Source: an uncultured Clostridia bacterium (lineage in GTDB: Bacteria; Bacillota; Clostridia; Oscillospirales; CAG-272). From it: 38,864 nt of DNA. The notes under the pieces are model-generated. The model did not search any database. It worked only from the letters and a program-made list of their open reading frames with translations, and was not told the DNA's origin. Shown one piece after another: positions 26,962-35,900 of the stretch. The translations under genes and the position numbers were made by a program. Position 1 is the stretch's first letter. Every line of letters begins with the position of its first letter. Location: the NCBI GenBank assembly GCA_947626065.1, contig CANQQT010000017.1, positions 1-38,864 on the forward strand. The letters are read 5' to 3'.

Positions 26962-29403
26962 TCAAACCCACCAAAGCTTCTCCGCGTATTCCCGAACCAC
27001 CCGTTCGGAAGAAAAATCCCCCGCGCAGGCGATATTGACAAGTGCACGTTTCGCAAAGCCTACCCTGTCCTCATAGGCCGCAAAGGCCGCCTGCCGCGCC
27101 CGCCGATAGTCCGCGAAATCGGCAAGGGAGAGCGCCGGGTCGGGGCGGGAATAGAGTCCCCGCCGCAGGGAATAGACAATATCGTCGAACCGCTCCCCCG
27201 CAACGCCTTCTGAAAGCAGGGCGAGAACCTCCCGCAACAAGGGCTCCTTGGACAGAATCGCCGCCGGGTCGTAATGCTCCCGCAGCTCCTCGACCTCCTT
27301 CGCCCGAAGGCCGAAACGAAAGAAATTCTCCTCCCCCACCCGCGTAAAAATTTCTTCATTGACCCCGTCGAGAGTGCCGACCGTCACGGCGCCGTTCAGC
27401 ATCAGCATCAACCCCTCGGCGCTCCCTTTCCCACTTCCCGCAAGGAAGAGCCGCTCCGAAAGCTCCACCGCTGAAAAGAGCTCCTCGGCAAGGCAAACGC
27501 GGGGATCCGTTAAAACCGCGACGCGGATAAACTCCCTCGCCCGTCGGTCGTCCCCGAGCATCTCCCCGACCTTCACCGTCAGAGCGAGGAGCCGTTTCGC
27601 CATGATCCGCCCCGGCCGGGCCCTGCCGAAAAAAAGGAAGGTTTTGGGCCGCTGGGGCCGGTCGGGGGAATTTTTCAGCTCCAGATAGAGGGAAAGAATG
27701 TGCAGAAGGTTCAAGAGCTGACGCCGGTATTGGCAAAAGTCCCCGGCCTGAACGTCGAAGAGGGAATCGGGATCGAGAAAAAAGCCGCCATTTTCCGCAA
27801 TTCTCTTTGAAAGGCGACACTTGTTCTCCCTTTTGACACGGTTTAAGCTCTCAAGAAAGGCCGCGTCCTCCCGGAAGGGGAGCAAATCCCGCAGTCGGGT
27901 GCCGTCAAGAAGAAAATTCTCCCCGATGGCGTCGGCAATCGACGCTCTCAGCGCCGGATTGGCCCGGCAGAGCCACCGCCGGCAGGAAATGACCCCCGTC
28001 ACGTCGGGGAGGCGCGGAATCCCCGACCCACGCGAATCGCAAAAATGCCCTTCGGAGGGCCGGGCGGCGCGGCACGTAGAGACGACGCTCCCCGTATGAG
28101 CGCTTAAACGGCAGAGATTGAGCACCGAAATTTTCCCGTCCGAAAGAATCGCTCCTTCGCGGCCTCTTTTTCCCGTTTTCCCGAGCGCCAGAAGCTCCCG
28201 CCGGTCGATTTCCCGCACAATCTGATAAACCCTCGGGAGAAGTGAGGCAAACGCTCCCTCCTCCCAGCATTCCGACGCCTCCTCCCCCACGCGCCGGGCC
28301 GTGCCGGAAAGGCTCTCGCTTGTCATTTGCCATGCGCAGTCCCATTCATAACCGTATTCGTCGAGCAAAAGCCGCATCAGCTCCGGAATCCCGAGGGCAA
28401 GGCAAGCGCCGTTTCCGTGAATCGCTAGCCTTTGGGGAAGGCCGTCGAGGCTTCCCGTCCGGCTTTTTATCTCCTTGAGAATGCTTTGCAGAGAAGCGGA
28501 AACCAGCAGATACTGCTGGTGAAGGAGCCACCCTTCCCTTTTGCCGTCGATTTTCTCTACTCCGGTCTCACTGAATCCCCGACCGTCGCCGCTCTCCAAG
28601 GCCGTCCGGTCGGAGTGAGCGACTCTCCCGACCTCCCAGAGCGTCAGCCTGTTCACCGCCTCTGAGCGATACCCCGGGATAAGGAGATCCCGCGGAAACG
28701 CGGTAACCGCCCGATATCCTACCAGCTCCACCCGATAGCTCCCATCCCGCGCCCTTCTACCGACCGCCGCCCCGCCGAAGCGAATCTCCACCGCGTCGGC
28801 CCGGCGCTCAAGCTGCCAGATACCCTCCCCGCCCCGCCGCTTACAGGGGATTTCCTTCTCCCCGCCGCTTACCGTCCCCGGCTCCGAAGGGATAGCCCCT
28901 TTCAAGCCAAAGCCTGTGCAGAAAAGGCCGAGATCCGAGGCGGCTTCGAGAACCGCCGCCGCCCCGCCGGGGTCGCCTTCCCATGGCCCGGAATCCCACA
29001 GCCCGACATCCCACAGCCCAACATCCCTCGACCTGCCATCCCACGGTCTACCGTACCACGACCTGCCGTCCCCCGGCCCGGTGTCGGACTCCCTTTCGTA
29101 CAGCCGATTCAAATCCTTCCCGGCCTCAGCAAAAATTTTCCGCATTTTCTCCTCCAGCCCGAGGGAAAACAGGTAATTTTTCAGCGAGGCCCCGGCGGAA
29201 AATTCCGTCGAAAGGATGTAGACCGGATTTTGCCCCTTCCCTTCCATCGCGAGGGAAAAGGCGCGGTTTTTCTGCAAAAGAAGCTCCTTTACCGCAAGGC
29301 AAGCCGCCCCATACGCCACCTCTTCCGTCGCTTTTTCAAGCCCGCCGCCGGGAATTCCCTCGCAAAGCCGAAACAGCCGCTCTCTCAGTGTCTCCTCCTT
29401 CAT
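26962..29403 (-). CDS. GT35 glycogen/alpha-glucan phosphorylase homologue, predicted inactive (pseudoenzyme), 813 aa
   Basis: VYILSTEFSAGASLKNYLFSLGL; FDVQ........YRRQLLNLLHILSLY; FLFFGRARPGRIMAKRLL; MLNGAVTVGTLDGVNEEIFTRVGEENFFRFGL; PLP-lysine and phosphate-binding motifs altered. Confidence 0.8.
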   Translation of the reverse strand: MKEETLRERLFRLCEGIPGGGLEKATEEVAYGAACLAVKELLLQKNRAFSLAMEGKGQNPVYILSTEFSAGASLKNYLFSLGLEEKMRKIFAEAGKDLNRLYERESDTGPGDGRSWYGRPWDGRSRDVGLWDVGLWDSGPWEGDPGGAAAVLEAASDLGLFCTGFGLKGAIPSEPGTVSGGEKEIPCKRRGGEGIWQLERRADAVEIRFGGAAVGRRARDGSYRVELVGYRAVTAFPRDLLIPGYRSEAVNRLTLWEVGRVAHSDRTALESGDGRGFSETGVEKIDGKREGWLLHQQYLLVSASLQSILKEIKSRTGSLDGLPQRLAIHGNGACLALGIPELMRLLLDEYGYEWDCAWQMTSESLSGTARRVGEEASECWEEGAFASLLPRVYQIVREIDRRELLALGKTGKRGREGAILSDGKISVLNLCRLSAHTGSVVSTCRAARPSEGHFCDSRGSGIPRLPDVTGVISCRRWLCRANPALRASIADAIGENFLLDGTRLRDLLPFREDAAFLESLNRVKRENKCRLSKRIAENGGFFLDPDSLFDVQAGDFCQYRRQLLNLLHILSLYLELKNSPDRPQRPKTFLFFGRARPGRIMAKRLLALTVKVGEMLGDDRRAREFIRVAVLTDPRVCLAEELFSAVELSERLFLAGSGKGSAEGLMLMLNGAVTVGTLDGVNEEIFTRVGEENFFRFGLRAKEVEELREHYDPAAILSKEPLLREVLALLSEGVAGERFDDIVYSLRRGLYSRPDPALSLADFADYRRARQAAFAAYEDRVGFAKRALVNIACAGDFSSERVVREYAEKLWWV
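28979..29083. repeat. 15-bp in-frame minisatellite (7 units) within the phosphorylase-like ORF
   Basis: tcccatggcccggaa, tcccacagcccgaca, tcccacagcccaaca, tccctcgacctgcca, tcccacggtctaccg, taccacgacctgccg, tcccccggcccggtg; encodes ...RSWYGRPWDGRSRDVGLWDVGLWDSGPWEG. Confidence 0.85.
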
Positions 29404-29490
29404 CTAAAGGCCCCCCTTTCACGGATTTTTATTCCCATTTTACGGGGAATCCGAAAAAAACAGAACCGCGCCCGCGCTCCCCCAAAAAGA

Positions 29491-29521
29491 GGGCCCGAAG
29501 GCGTTTCTTTCCTTCGGGCCC
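29491..29521 (-). terminator. Hairpin downstream of the sialidase-like gene
   Basis: Perfect 11-bp stem GGGCCCGAAGG/CCTTCGGGCCC. Confidence 0.6.
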
Positions 29522-29588
29522 CACGTGGGAATGCGCTTTTGCGCGAATTCCCGTTCCTGTATATTCGATTTTCCGCTTTTTTGTTTTA

Positions 29589-31457
29589 TTACTCAAACGA
29601 AGCGATAAACCAGTTGTCCTTCTTCCGGAAGGTCGCGTCGGGATTCGACATATCGGTTTCCGGCTTGTCCCCTTCCCGGTCGGAATTTACAAGGTCGAAA
29701 ATCAGCTGGAGCCGACCTTCCTCTTTCAGGAGACTGCGCGGGATTGCGAGCTCGTAAATCACGCCGTTGTCAAACGTCGCCCGGTCGCCCACCGTTCCGT
29801 CCACATAGACCGCCGCCTTCACGCCTTCCGCCGCGAAATCGACCGCCTCGGCCTGCGCGGAGTTCGAGGCCTTGTAGACAAATTCTGTAATCCCTTCGTT
29901 CCCGACCGCCACGCGGTAGAAGCCGCTTGCGCTTCCGTCGCTCAGATAGAAGATGATTCCGTCGTCGGAGGTGAGCTGTTTATCGAGGCGCTCGCCGAGC
30001 AGATAGATATTGTCGTCGTCGTACCCGACGCGAACCGAGACCTGCGCCTGCGACTTACTGCCGCAGAAGAGGGCGTCGGTGTTGCCGTCCCATTCCGAGG
30101 TATCGGCGATGAGGGAGGGCGTCATCTTCTTTATATGGAGACGGTGATTCAGCATCATTCTCGCGATCATGATTTCATAGTGCTCGCTTCCCACCGTGAT
30201 GACCGCGCTGTGGGAATCCACCGTCGTCGTGCTTCCCCACATTCCGGCGTCCTTCGACCAGAGCGTTTTTGGGTCATAGAAGGTCCGCGCCGTGCAGTCG
30301 GCCAGCCGGTAATAGAAGGATCCCGAGCCGCTGTGCTGGGTCAGAACCACCTCGCCGGAGGGGAACTGCGACATATAGGGCCCCGCAAGCGGGAAAAGGT
30401 TGCTCTGCCGATCGGCGGGGCCGGTCTTATCCATTCCGACGTCCTCGGCAAAATTGTCTGTGCTGTAGGCTATTGAGAATTTATAGGCGTTGGTCTGCAT
30501 ATTCCAGCTCTCGACGACAAGCGTCATCGTGCCGTTGTTGAGAAGGAGCGGAACCGGCATCTGATCGTTGTAGCGCTTGATTCCCAGCTCGTCGGTGAAC
30601 ATATACTGCCGCATCGCGTACTGCGGAATATAGGGCGCTCCGGTTACGTTCGGCTCCCACGTCTTCCCACCGTCCTTTGAGCGGACGCATCCGGCGCCTC
30701 CCGAACGGTGGTCAAAGTTCGGGCTGGTTTCGGAGCCGTACTGATAAAGGGTCGGCGCGATACAGGTAAAGAAGGCCACGATTTCGCCGTTATTTCCCTC
30801 GATGATCGACGGCTCCCAGTTGGTTCCGACGTAGATCACCTGCTCCTCGCCCCACGTCTTGCCGTTGTCCTCCGAGAATTTCACGCAGACGCCGTGAGGC
30901 GCGATCGCCTTCTGATAAGAGGCGCCGGCGCGGTAGGAGGTGATCGCCACCAGCCGTCCGTCCGACAGGACACAGGCGTCAGGGGTCATGTAGCATTTCG
31001 TGTCGGCAACGCCGTTCACCGTGATCGGTGTCGCCGCAAAGAGAACCTGCGGCCTCGTCCATTCAACACAATCCTCGCTGAAGGCGTAATAGACGCTTCC
31101 GCCGTGCATATTGTCGTGATAAATCAGGAAATAGCTTCCGTCGGCCAGAACCTTGATACGGGGATAATAGGCCTGTATGCCGCTCTGATTCTTTGAGGCG
31201 AGGGTATAGCTCAGCCGATAGTTCATCATCAGCGTGCTGTACTGCTCCTCCCCCGCCGCCGAGTCGAGGGGATATTCCGTCGTGTTCAGCTCGAGGATGT
31301 CATGAATTTTCCGTGTGATGTCGGGAAGGGCCGCCGATTCGGTTTCCTGTTCGCTTTCGCTTACCGAGCCGCTTCCCCCTTCTTTCCCGCATCCGAAGAG
31401 CTGACAGGAAAGTGTCGCAAGCATCATAAAAATCAAAACCTTTCTGAAAAAACGCAT
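29589..31457 (-). CDS. Sialidase/BNR-repeat (exo-alpha-sialidase-like) lipoprotein with C-terminal carbohydrate-binding-like domain
   Basis: MRFFRKVLIFMMLATLSCQLFGCGKEG lipoprotein signal; Asp-box-like FSEDNGKTW and RSKDGGKTW; YYPRIKVLADGSYFLIYHD; C-terminal VSVRVGYDDDNIYLLGERLD...YELAIPRSLL (CBM9-like). Confidence 0.75.
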   Translation of the reverse strand: MRFFRKVLIFMMLATLSCQLFGCGKEGGSGSVSESEQETESAALPDITRKIHDILELNTTEYPLDSAAGEEQYSTLMMNYRLSYTLASKNQSGIQAYYPRIKVLADGSYFLIYHDNMHGGSVYYAFSEDCVEWTRPQVLFAATPITVNGVADTKCYMTPDACVLSDGRLVAITSYRAGASYQKAIAPHGVCVKFSEDNGKTWGEEQVIYVGTNWEPSIIEGNNGEIVAFFTCIAPTLYQYGSETSPNFDHRSGGAGCVRSKDGGKTWEPNVTGAPYIPQYAMRQYMFTDELGIKRYNDQMPVPLLLNNGTMTLVVESWNMQTNAYKFSIAYSTDNFAEDVGMDKTGPADRQSNLFPLAGPYMSQFPSGEVVLTQHSGSGSFYYRLADCTARTFYDPKTLWSKDAGMWGSTTTVDSHSAVITVGSEHYEIMIARMMLNHRLHIKKMTPSLIADTSEWDGNTDALFCGSKSQAQVSVRVGYDDDNIYLLGERLDKQLTSDDGIIFYLSDGSASGFYRVAVGNEGITEFVYKASNSAQAEAVDFAAEGVKAAVYVDGTVGDRATFDNGVIYELAIPRSLLKEEGRLQLIFDLVNSDREGDKPETDMSNPDATFRKKDNWFIASFE

Positions 31458-31581
31458 GAGTAAGTTCCCTTTCTGTGGAATAACGCCGCCCGACCGGTAA
31501 GGTTTCCCCCGTCGGACGGAAAGGAACGGCACGGCCCTGCACGGATTTTTTCTCCGCGAAGGCCGATGCGCCTGTGAAAAG

Positions 31582-31605
31582 CCGGGCGGCGTCCCCGCCG
31601 CCCGG
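31582..31605 (-). terminator. GC-rich hairpin downstream of the GLUG-like lipoprotein gene
   Basis: CCGGGCGGCG-TCCC-CGCCGCCCGG, perfect 10-bp stem, followed on minus by CTTTT. Confidence 0.5.
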
Positions 31606-31743
31606 TCCTTGCTTGTTCATTTGCTTTACCGAAGCGGAAAATTCCGTACCGGTGTTTTTTCTGCCCTTTGAGGACAAAAATTCCGTGCCGGTCGCCTCGT
31701 CCGTTTTTGACGGAAGGGAAAATTTCCGCCCGCCGGAGAGCTT

Positions 31744-32814
31744 TTATTTCTTCAGCTCAACCGTGCAGTTGGTGAAGAGATCGAACTTTCCGTCGCCGCC
31801 CTGGAAGTTGTCGGGCTGGGTATGGATGTCGCCGTCGGTATGCTCGTCAACAAACTCGTAATCGGTCACGTGAATGTTGGTCTGCACCTGCGTGTTGTTG
31901 TGCTGACCGGCAATCGCGCCGATGTAAACGCCCGCGCCGCCGACCTTTCCGCTCAGCTTGATGGTCAAGCCATTGATCGTGATGTCGGCAAGGATTCCGC
32001 CGCCCACGTTGTGAAGGAAGGCAGCCGCGCCGCCGGCGTAAACGTTGGTGGCATCCTCAGCAAGCTCAACCTCAATGGTTTCGTTCTCGATCGTAAAGTC
32101 CCGGGCCTCCGCCGCATAGGCAAGAGCGCCGAAGAGGCTGTAGTAATAGAAAGTCTTGAGGCTGTAGTGACGGGCGGTCTCGGTGGTCACGCGGAAATTC
32201 TTGATCGTGTGGCCCTGTCCGTTGAAGAAGCCACGGAAGGAGACGCAGGAACCGATCGGCGTCCAGACCTGATTGTTCAGGTCGATGTCGTTCATGAGAA
32301 CGAGCTCTTGGTTTCCGAAGACGTCGCCGATGGTGATCCGCTCGTTCTCGTCGTATCCGGCCTCGTCGGAAAGCTCCCCGTCGCCGTTGGTGTCGTAAAT
32401 CACCATGTAGTTGGGATCGTAGTAGATGTTCTTGCCCATACCGCTCATGTTGACAAGCAGGGAGAAGCCGTAGAAATCGTAAGCGTCCGAAATCTCATAA
32501 GCGGAGCGCTCGTCGCCGTTGATGTACCACTCAATGCAGCCGTTGATACCGTCCCAAGGCTGGGTCTTATCAAAGGCCGGGAAGTCGGGATTGGTCGGGG
32601 TGGAGGGCTCGGTAACGGCGTCGGTCTGCTCGGCAGACTCTGCCGGCTCCCCGCCCGTCGTTCCGGTCGGTTCGTCCGACTGAGCCGGTGTAGCGGCGGT
32701 GCCGCTGTCTTTTCCGGTCTCGTTTCCGTTTCCACTGCCTCCCGAGCAGCCCGCGGAAAGCAGGCAGATGGAGAGCATACATACCGTAAGAAGAAGTGCA
32801 AGTAATTTTTTCAT
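31744..32814 (-). CDS. Lipoprotein with GLUG-motif-like beta-solenoid domain
   Basis: MKKLLALLLTVCMLSICLLSAGCSGGSG lipobox; DIDLNNQVWTPIGSCVSFRGFFNGQGHTIKNFRV...LFGALAYAAEARDFTIENE. Confidence 0.75.
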   Translation of the reverse strand: MKKLLALLLTVCMLSICLLSAGCSGGSGNGNETGKDSGTAATPAQSDEPTGTTGGEPAESAEQTDAVTEPSTPTNPDFPAFDKTQPWDGINGCIEWYINGDERSAYEISDAYDFYGFSLLVNMSGMGKNIYYDPNYMVIYDTNGDGELSDEAGYDENERITIGDVFGNQELVLMNDIDLNNQVWTPIGSCVSFRGFFNGQGHTIKNFRVTTETARHYSLKTFYYYSLFGALAYAAEARDFTIENETIEVELAEDATNVYAGGAAAFLHNVGGGILADITINGLTIKLSGKVGGAGVYIGAIAGQHNNTQVQTNIHVTDYEFVDEHTDGDIHTQPDNFQGGDGKFDLFTNCTVELKK

Positions 32815-32882
32815 AACCTTGGATTTCCTTTCAGATAATTCGAGGATTATTCTTACAAGAGGTTCCCATTCCATAAACGGGA

Positions 32883-33077
32883 TTTTTCGGAATCGCGGGG
32901 GATTTTCCCCCTGCCGATTCCCGGCGGCTGTGCCGCCTTTTGCGGGAAATTACGGGCGCCCTTACCAAACCGCGCAAGAGGCCCTCCTGTCAGAAGGTTT
33001 TTCGGAATCGCGGAAAATTCTCCTGCCGATTCTCGCGGCTGTGCCGCCTTTTGCGGGGAATTACGGGCAAGCCCTTT
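32883..33077. repeat. About 80-bp imperfect direct repeat (32883-32963 and 32998-33077) with internal hairpins
   Basis: Both copies: TTTTTCGGAATCGCGG...CTGCCGATTC...GCGGCTGTGCCGCCTTTTGCGGG.AATTACGGGC.. Confidence 0.8.
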
Positions 33078-33109
33078 GGAGGAAAGCGTTCGGCTTTCGG
33101 CCTGAGCCG

Positions 33110-34180
33110 TCAGGAGAGCGCCGCTTTGGCGATATACTCCCCGAAGCGATTGCCCAAGGTGACCATCGCCGCCGAATCAAAATGCGCGTTGTCGTTGTTC
33201 TCAAGATTCCACGTCAGATCGTAGGTCTGGAAATAATAGGTGTTGGACCGATTCTTCGCCAGCGTCTGCTTGGCGGCGTTGATTTGGACCGCCTTTTTCC
33301 AGTAGGAGCTGATGCCCCCCTGAATGACGGCAAGACCCTTCTCCGGAATGTTTTCCTTGAAGGTCTCCTCAAAGCCGTCCGCCAGCTTTCCGAACAGATC
33401 CCCGTACCCGGCGAAATTGGTATCCTTGTAGAAATCTCCTCCCCGCTCGGAATCGCTCTCCCCCTGCATCCAGCAGAAGGCGATGATTTCGGCGCGGGAG
33501 CCGTCCTTTTCAAGCTCGCCGATCGCCGTTTTCGTGAAGGTCAGCATCTGCTTGTAGAGGTTATTTTCCTCCGAGGCAAGATCGGGATTCCAGTCCCCGA
33601 AAAGGGAGGTCGCGCCGGTGGCGCACTTGATAATGTAAAATTTTTCGTCGGGATAATTCTTATTCAGATATTCCGCAACCCCGACCTCCGGGCCGAAGGT
33701 CACGTTGGAGGACTTCACGCCGAAGCCGAAGTTCACCGGAACGAAATGCGCGTTGGCCATCGCCGCCGACTTGTAGGGATTGTTGCTGAACATAATCGTA
33801 ATGTTCTGGTAGCCCTTTTTCATTTCTTCCACCCGCTCGGCAGAAACCTTTCCCGCCGCGTCGGGGAGGAATTTGGCAAGGGAATGCCCGACGGCGTTGC
33901 TCTGTCCCGCCAGCACAATTACGCGCTTGACGTTTGTCGGCTCCGCCGCCGTTTCTATATCCGTTTCTATATCCGTTTCCGTCTCTTCCCCGTCGCCCGG
34001 CTGCGTTGCCTCCGGGTTTTCCGAAAGGGCCGGGGAATCGCTTTCCCCGTTTCCGCCGTTTCCGCCTCCGGCACAGCCGAAGAGGAAGAACGGAAGGGAA
34101 AGAAGGAGGGCAAGCGTCACAAGAACCGCCTTTTTTCCTCTTCCCGCCATTTGTTTGAAAATTTTCATTTTTGAAATCAA
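33110..34180 (-). CDS. Sialate O-acetylesterase (SASA/SGNH)-family lipoprotein
   Basis: Lipobox FFLFGCAGG; VIVLAGQSNAVGHSL; FYIIKCATGATSL; IIAFCWMQGESDSERG; NAHFDSAAMVTLG. Confidence 0.82.
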   Translation of the reverse strand: MISKMKIFKQMAGRGKKAVLVTLALLLSLPFFLFGCAGGGNGGNGESDSPALSENPEATQPGDGEETETDIETDIETAAEPTNVKRVIVLAGQSNAVGHSLAKFLPDAAGKVSAERVEEMKKGYQNITIMFSNNPYKSAAMANAHFVPVNFGFGVKSSNVTFGPEVGVAEYLNKNYPDEKFYIIKCATGATSLFGDWNPDLASEENNLYKQMLTFTKTAIGELEKDGSRAEIIAFCWMQGESDSERGGDFYKDTNFAGYGDLFGKLADGFEETFKENIPEKGLAVIQGGISSYWKKAVQINAAKQTLAKNRSNTYYFQTYDLTWNLENNDNAHFDSAAMVTLGNRFGEYIAKAALS

Positions 34181-34229
34181 AACCGTTCCTTTCCTGATTT
34201 CTCACCGGGGCGCCGTCGGAGGTTTTTGC

Positions 34230-34261
34230 GGGAACGGTCGGCAAGACCGTCGACCGTTCCC
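34230..34261. terminator. Intergenic hairpin between GLUG-like protein and SASA genes
   Basis: GGGAACGGTCG...CGACCGTTCCC, perfect 11-bp stem, weak T-runs. Confidence 0.45.
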
Positions 34262-34324
34262 TTTTCAGCCTCTTAACGCTTTCCCTATTTTTTCACAAGA
34301 CCTTGCGGCCCGGGACGTCCTGTT

Positions 34325-35605
34325 TTAGCGGGATTTTCTGCGCTTTCCGAAGACGTAGCCGACAGCCGCGCATCCGGCAAGAAGAATCACCGCGGGAAGG
34401 AAGGCGTCGCCCGTGGAGGGAGCGCTTCCGCTTCCGATGGCGGGGATCGTCTTGGAGGCCGTCTTATAGCCGCAGACGGTGCATTCCGAATGCTTCGAGC
34501 CTGCCTCGGTCTCGGTCGCTTCCTTGTCGACAACTTCTTTCAGCGTGTGCTTGGCCGTGTCAAGGGGATTGCCGCAGACGGTGCAGTTGTGCCAATGGTT
34601 CGTGCCATCGGAGGACCACGTCGTCGCCGCCGCACCGTGACCGACGGTCACCGAGCTGTCGGTGAAGAGGGCATCCTTGGCGGTTCCGCCTCCGCAGTCG
34701 CCGTAGAAGTTCTTTCCGGATTTCGTCACCGTAGTGGTTCCCTCATTGGTGACTACATAGCAGTTGACGGTAATTTTGTCAAAGGGCTGGTTGACAGCGT
34801 TCGGATACTGGCCGGTAACGGCGCCGAGGTTGGTCCGGCCCGCCGTCCGTTTGCCGATCTTCACGGTCAAACCGTTCACGGTTACGTTCGTTGCTTTCGC
34901 ACCGTCGCCGCCGGTGCTGTGAATCATGGAGAGAACGCCGCCGATGTTGACCGTCTGGGAGGAGTTTTCAAAACCGGAGCCGGTGGCGTCGAGGGTTTCG
35001 TTCTGAATCGTCAGATTCGAGACGCTTCCGCCCCACGCAATGCTTCCGAAGAGGCCGAAATCAAGAATGCCGGTACCCTTCGGGCCAGTGTGAAGGGCGG
35101 TTTCGGGGGTAACGTAGACGTTGCTGATCGTGTGATTCTGTCCGTCAAAGTGTCCGCCGAAGGAAGCGGAGGTTCCGACGGGGGTATAGGGCTTTCCTGC
35201 GAGGTCGAGGTCTGCGTCAAGCTTAATCGAAACGTCGCGGAAGGAAAGGATCGGCGTGTCGTTGGAATCTTTTCCTTTTTTCAGCTCCTTGAGGCCGGCG
35301 GCCAGCTTATCGGCCTGCGAAGTCTCATAGAACTCCTTCGGGGAATCCACCTTACCCGAGGCGTCGTAGTAGATGTACCAATCGCGATGAGCTACCAGAT
35401 AGGCAAGCCCCGCGAGGTCGGAGGCCTTCGAGATCGTGAAGGATTCCGCATCCTGATGCTCCGTGTACCAACCGATGGTGATGGTTTTTCCGTCCCAGAC
35501 GTCGGGCTTCGGATCGGCTGCCGAGGTCGGCAGGGCGAAGAGTGTGACGACCGTCGAGAGGACGAAAATCAGTGCCAGAACTACGCTTAAACTTCTGTGT
35601 TTCAT
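34325..35605 (-). CDS. Surface protein with GLUG-like domain, CxxC repeat and LPXTG-variant C-terminal sorting signal
   Basis: ATG at 35605 (AAGGAG SD): MKHRSLSVVLALIFVLSTVVTLFALPTSAA signal; DLDLAGKPYTPVGTSASFGGHFDGQNHTISNVYV; C-terminus APSTGDAFLPAVILLAGCAAVGYVFGKRRKSR. Confidence 0.82.
   Translation of the reverse strand: MKHRSLSVVLALIFVLSTVVTLFALPTSAADPKPDVWDGKTITIGWYTEHQDAESFTISKASDLAGLAYLVAHRDWYIYYDASGKVDSPKEFYETSQADKLAAGLKELKKGKDSNDTPILSFRDVSIKLDADLDLAGKPYTPVGTSASFGGHFDGQNHTISNVYVTPETALHTGPKGTGILDFGLFGSIAWGGSVSNLTIQNETLDATGSGFENSSQTVNIGGVLSMIHSTGGDGAKATNVTVNGLTVKIGKRTAGRTNLGAVTGQYPNAVNQPFDKITVNCYVVTNEGTTTVTKSGKNFYGDCGGGTAKDALFTDSSVTVGHGAAATTWSSDGTNHWHNCTVCGNPLDTAKHTLKEVVDKEATETEAGSKHSECTVCGYKTASKTIPAIGSGSAPSTGDAFLPAVILLAGCAAVGYVFGKRRKSR
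34602..35065. repeat. 464-bp direct repeat copy 1, identical by eye to 36907-37370
   Basis: Line-by-line comparison at constant 2305-bp offset, no difference seen. Confidence 0.9.
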
Positions 35606-35679
35606 TGCTTTTTTCTCCTTAAAGATTTTATTTTTTTGAACCGTGGGGTTTCCCCTCGCGGGACAAAATTCTGTAATGA

Positions 35680-35765
35680 TGAGACTTTTCAAGGAAAAGC
35701 ATTTCCGAAAAACATTTCCGAAAAGCTTTTCCAAAAAGAATTTTTCAAGGAAAAACGCGAATTTT
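35680..35765. repeat. Short A/T-rich degenerate tandem repeat upstream of the 34325-35605 gene
   Basis: aaaagcatttccg / aaaaacatttccg / aaaagcttttcc / aaaaagaatttttcaagg. Confidence 0.5.
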
Positions 35766-35900
35766 TCGGGAGCGGGGAGGCCGGGCCGTCGGGGTTCGGT
35801 AGGGCGTCCGTTCAGCCCCGCCGTCCCCGCTTCCGTAGGAGTGCCGGGAAATTATTAGAATTTCGGAAGAAATTCCTTTAGGGTTTCTAGAAGAAAGCCT

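Noticed and set aside
26728-27213. 161-aa + ORF with Ser/Val repeats
   Set aside because: Translation of palindromic intergenic repeats running into the antisense of the phosphorylase ORF.
28979-29083. CRISPR or intergenic repeat
   Set aside because: 15-bp units without spacers inside an open reading frame; a coding minisatellite.
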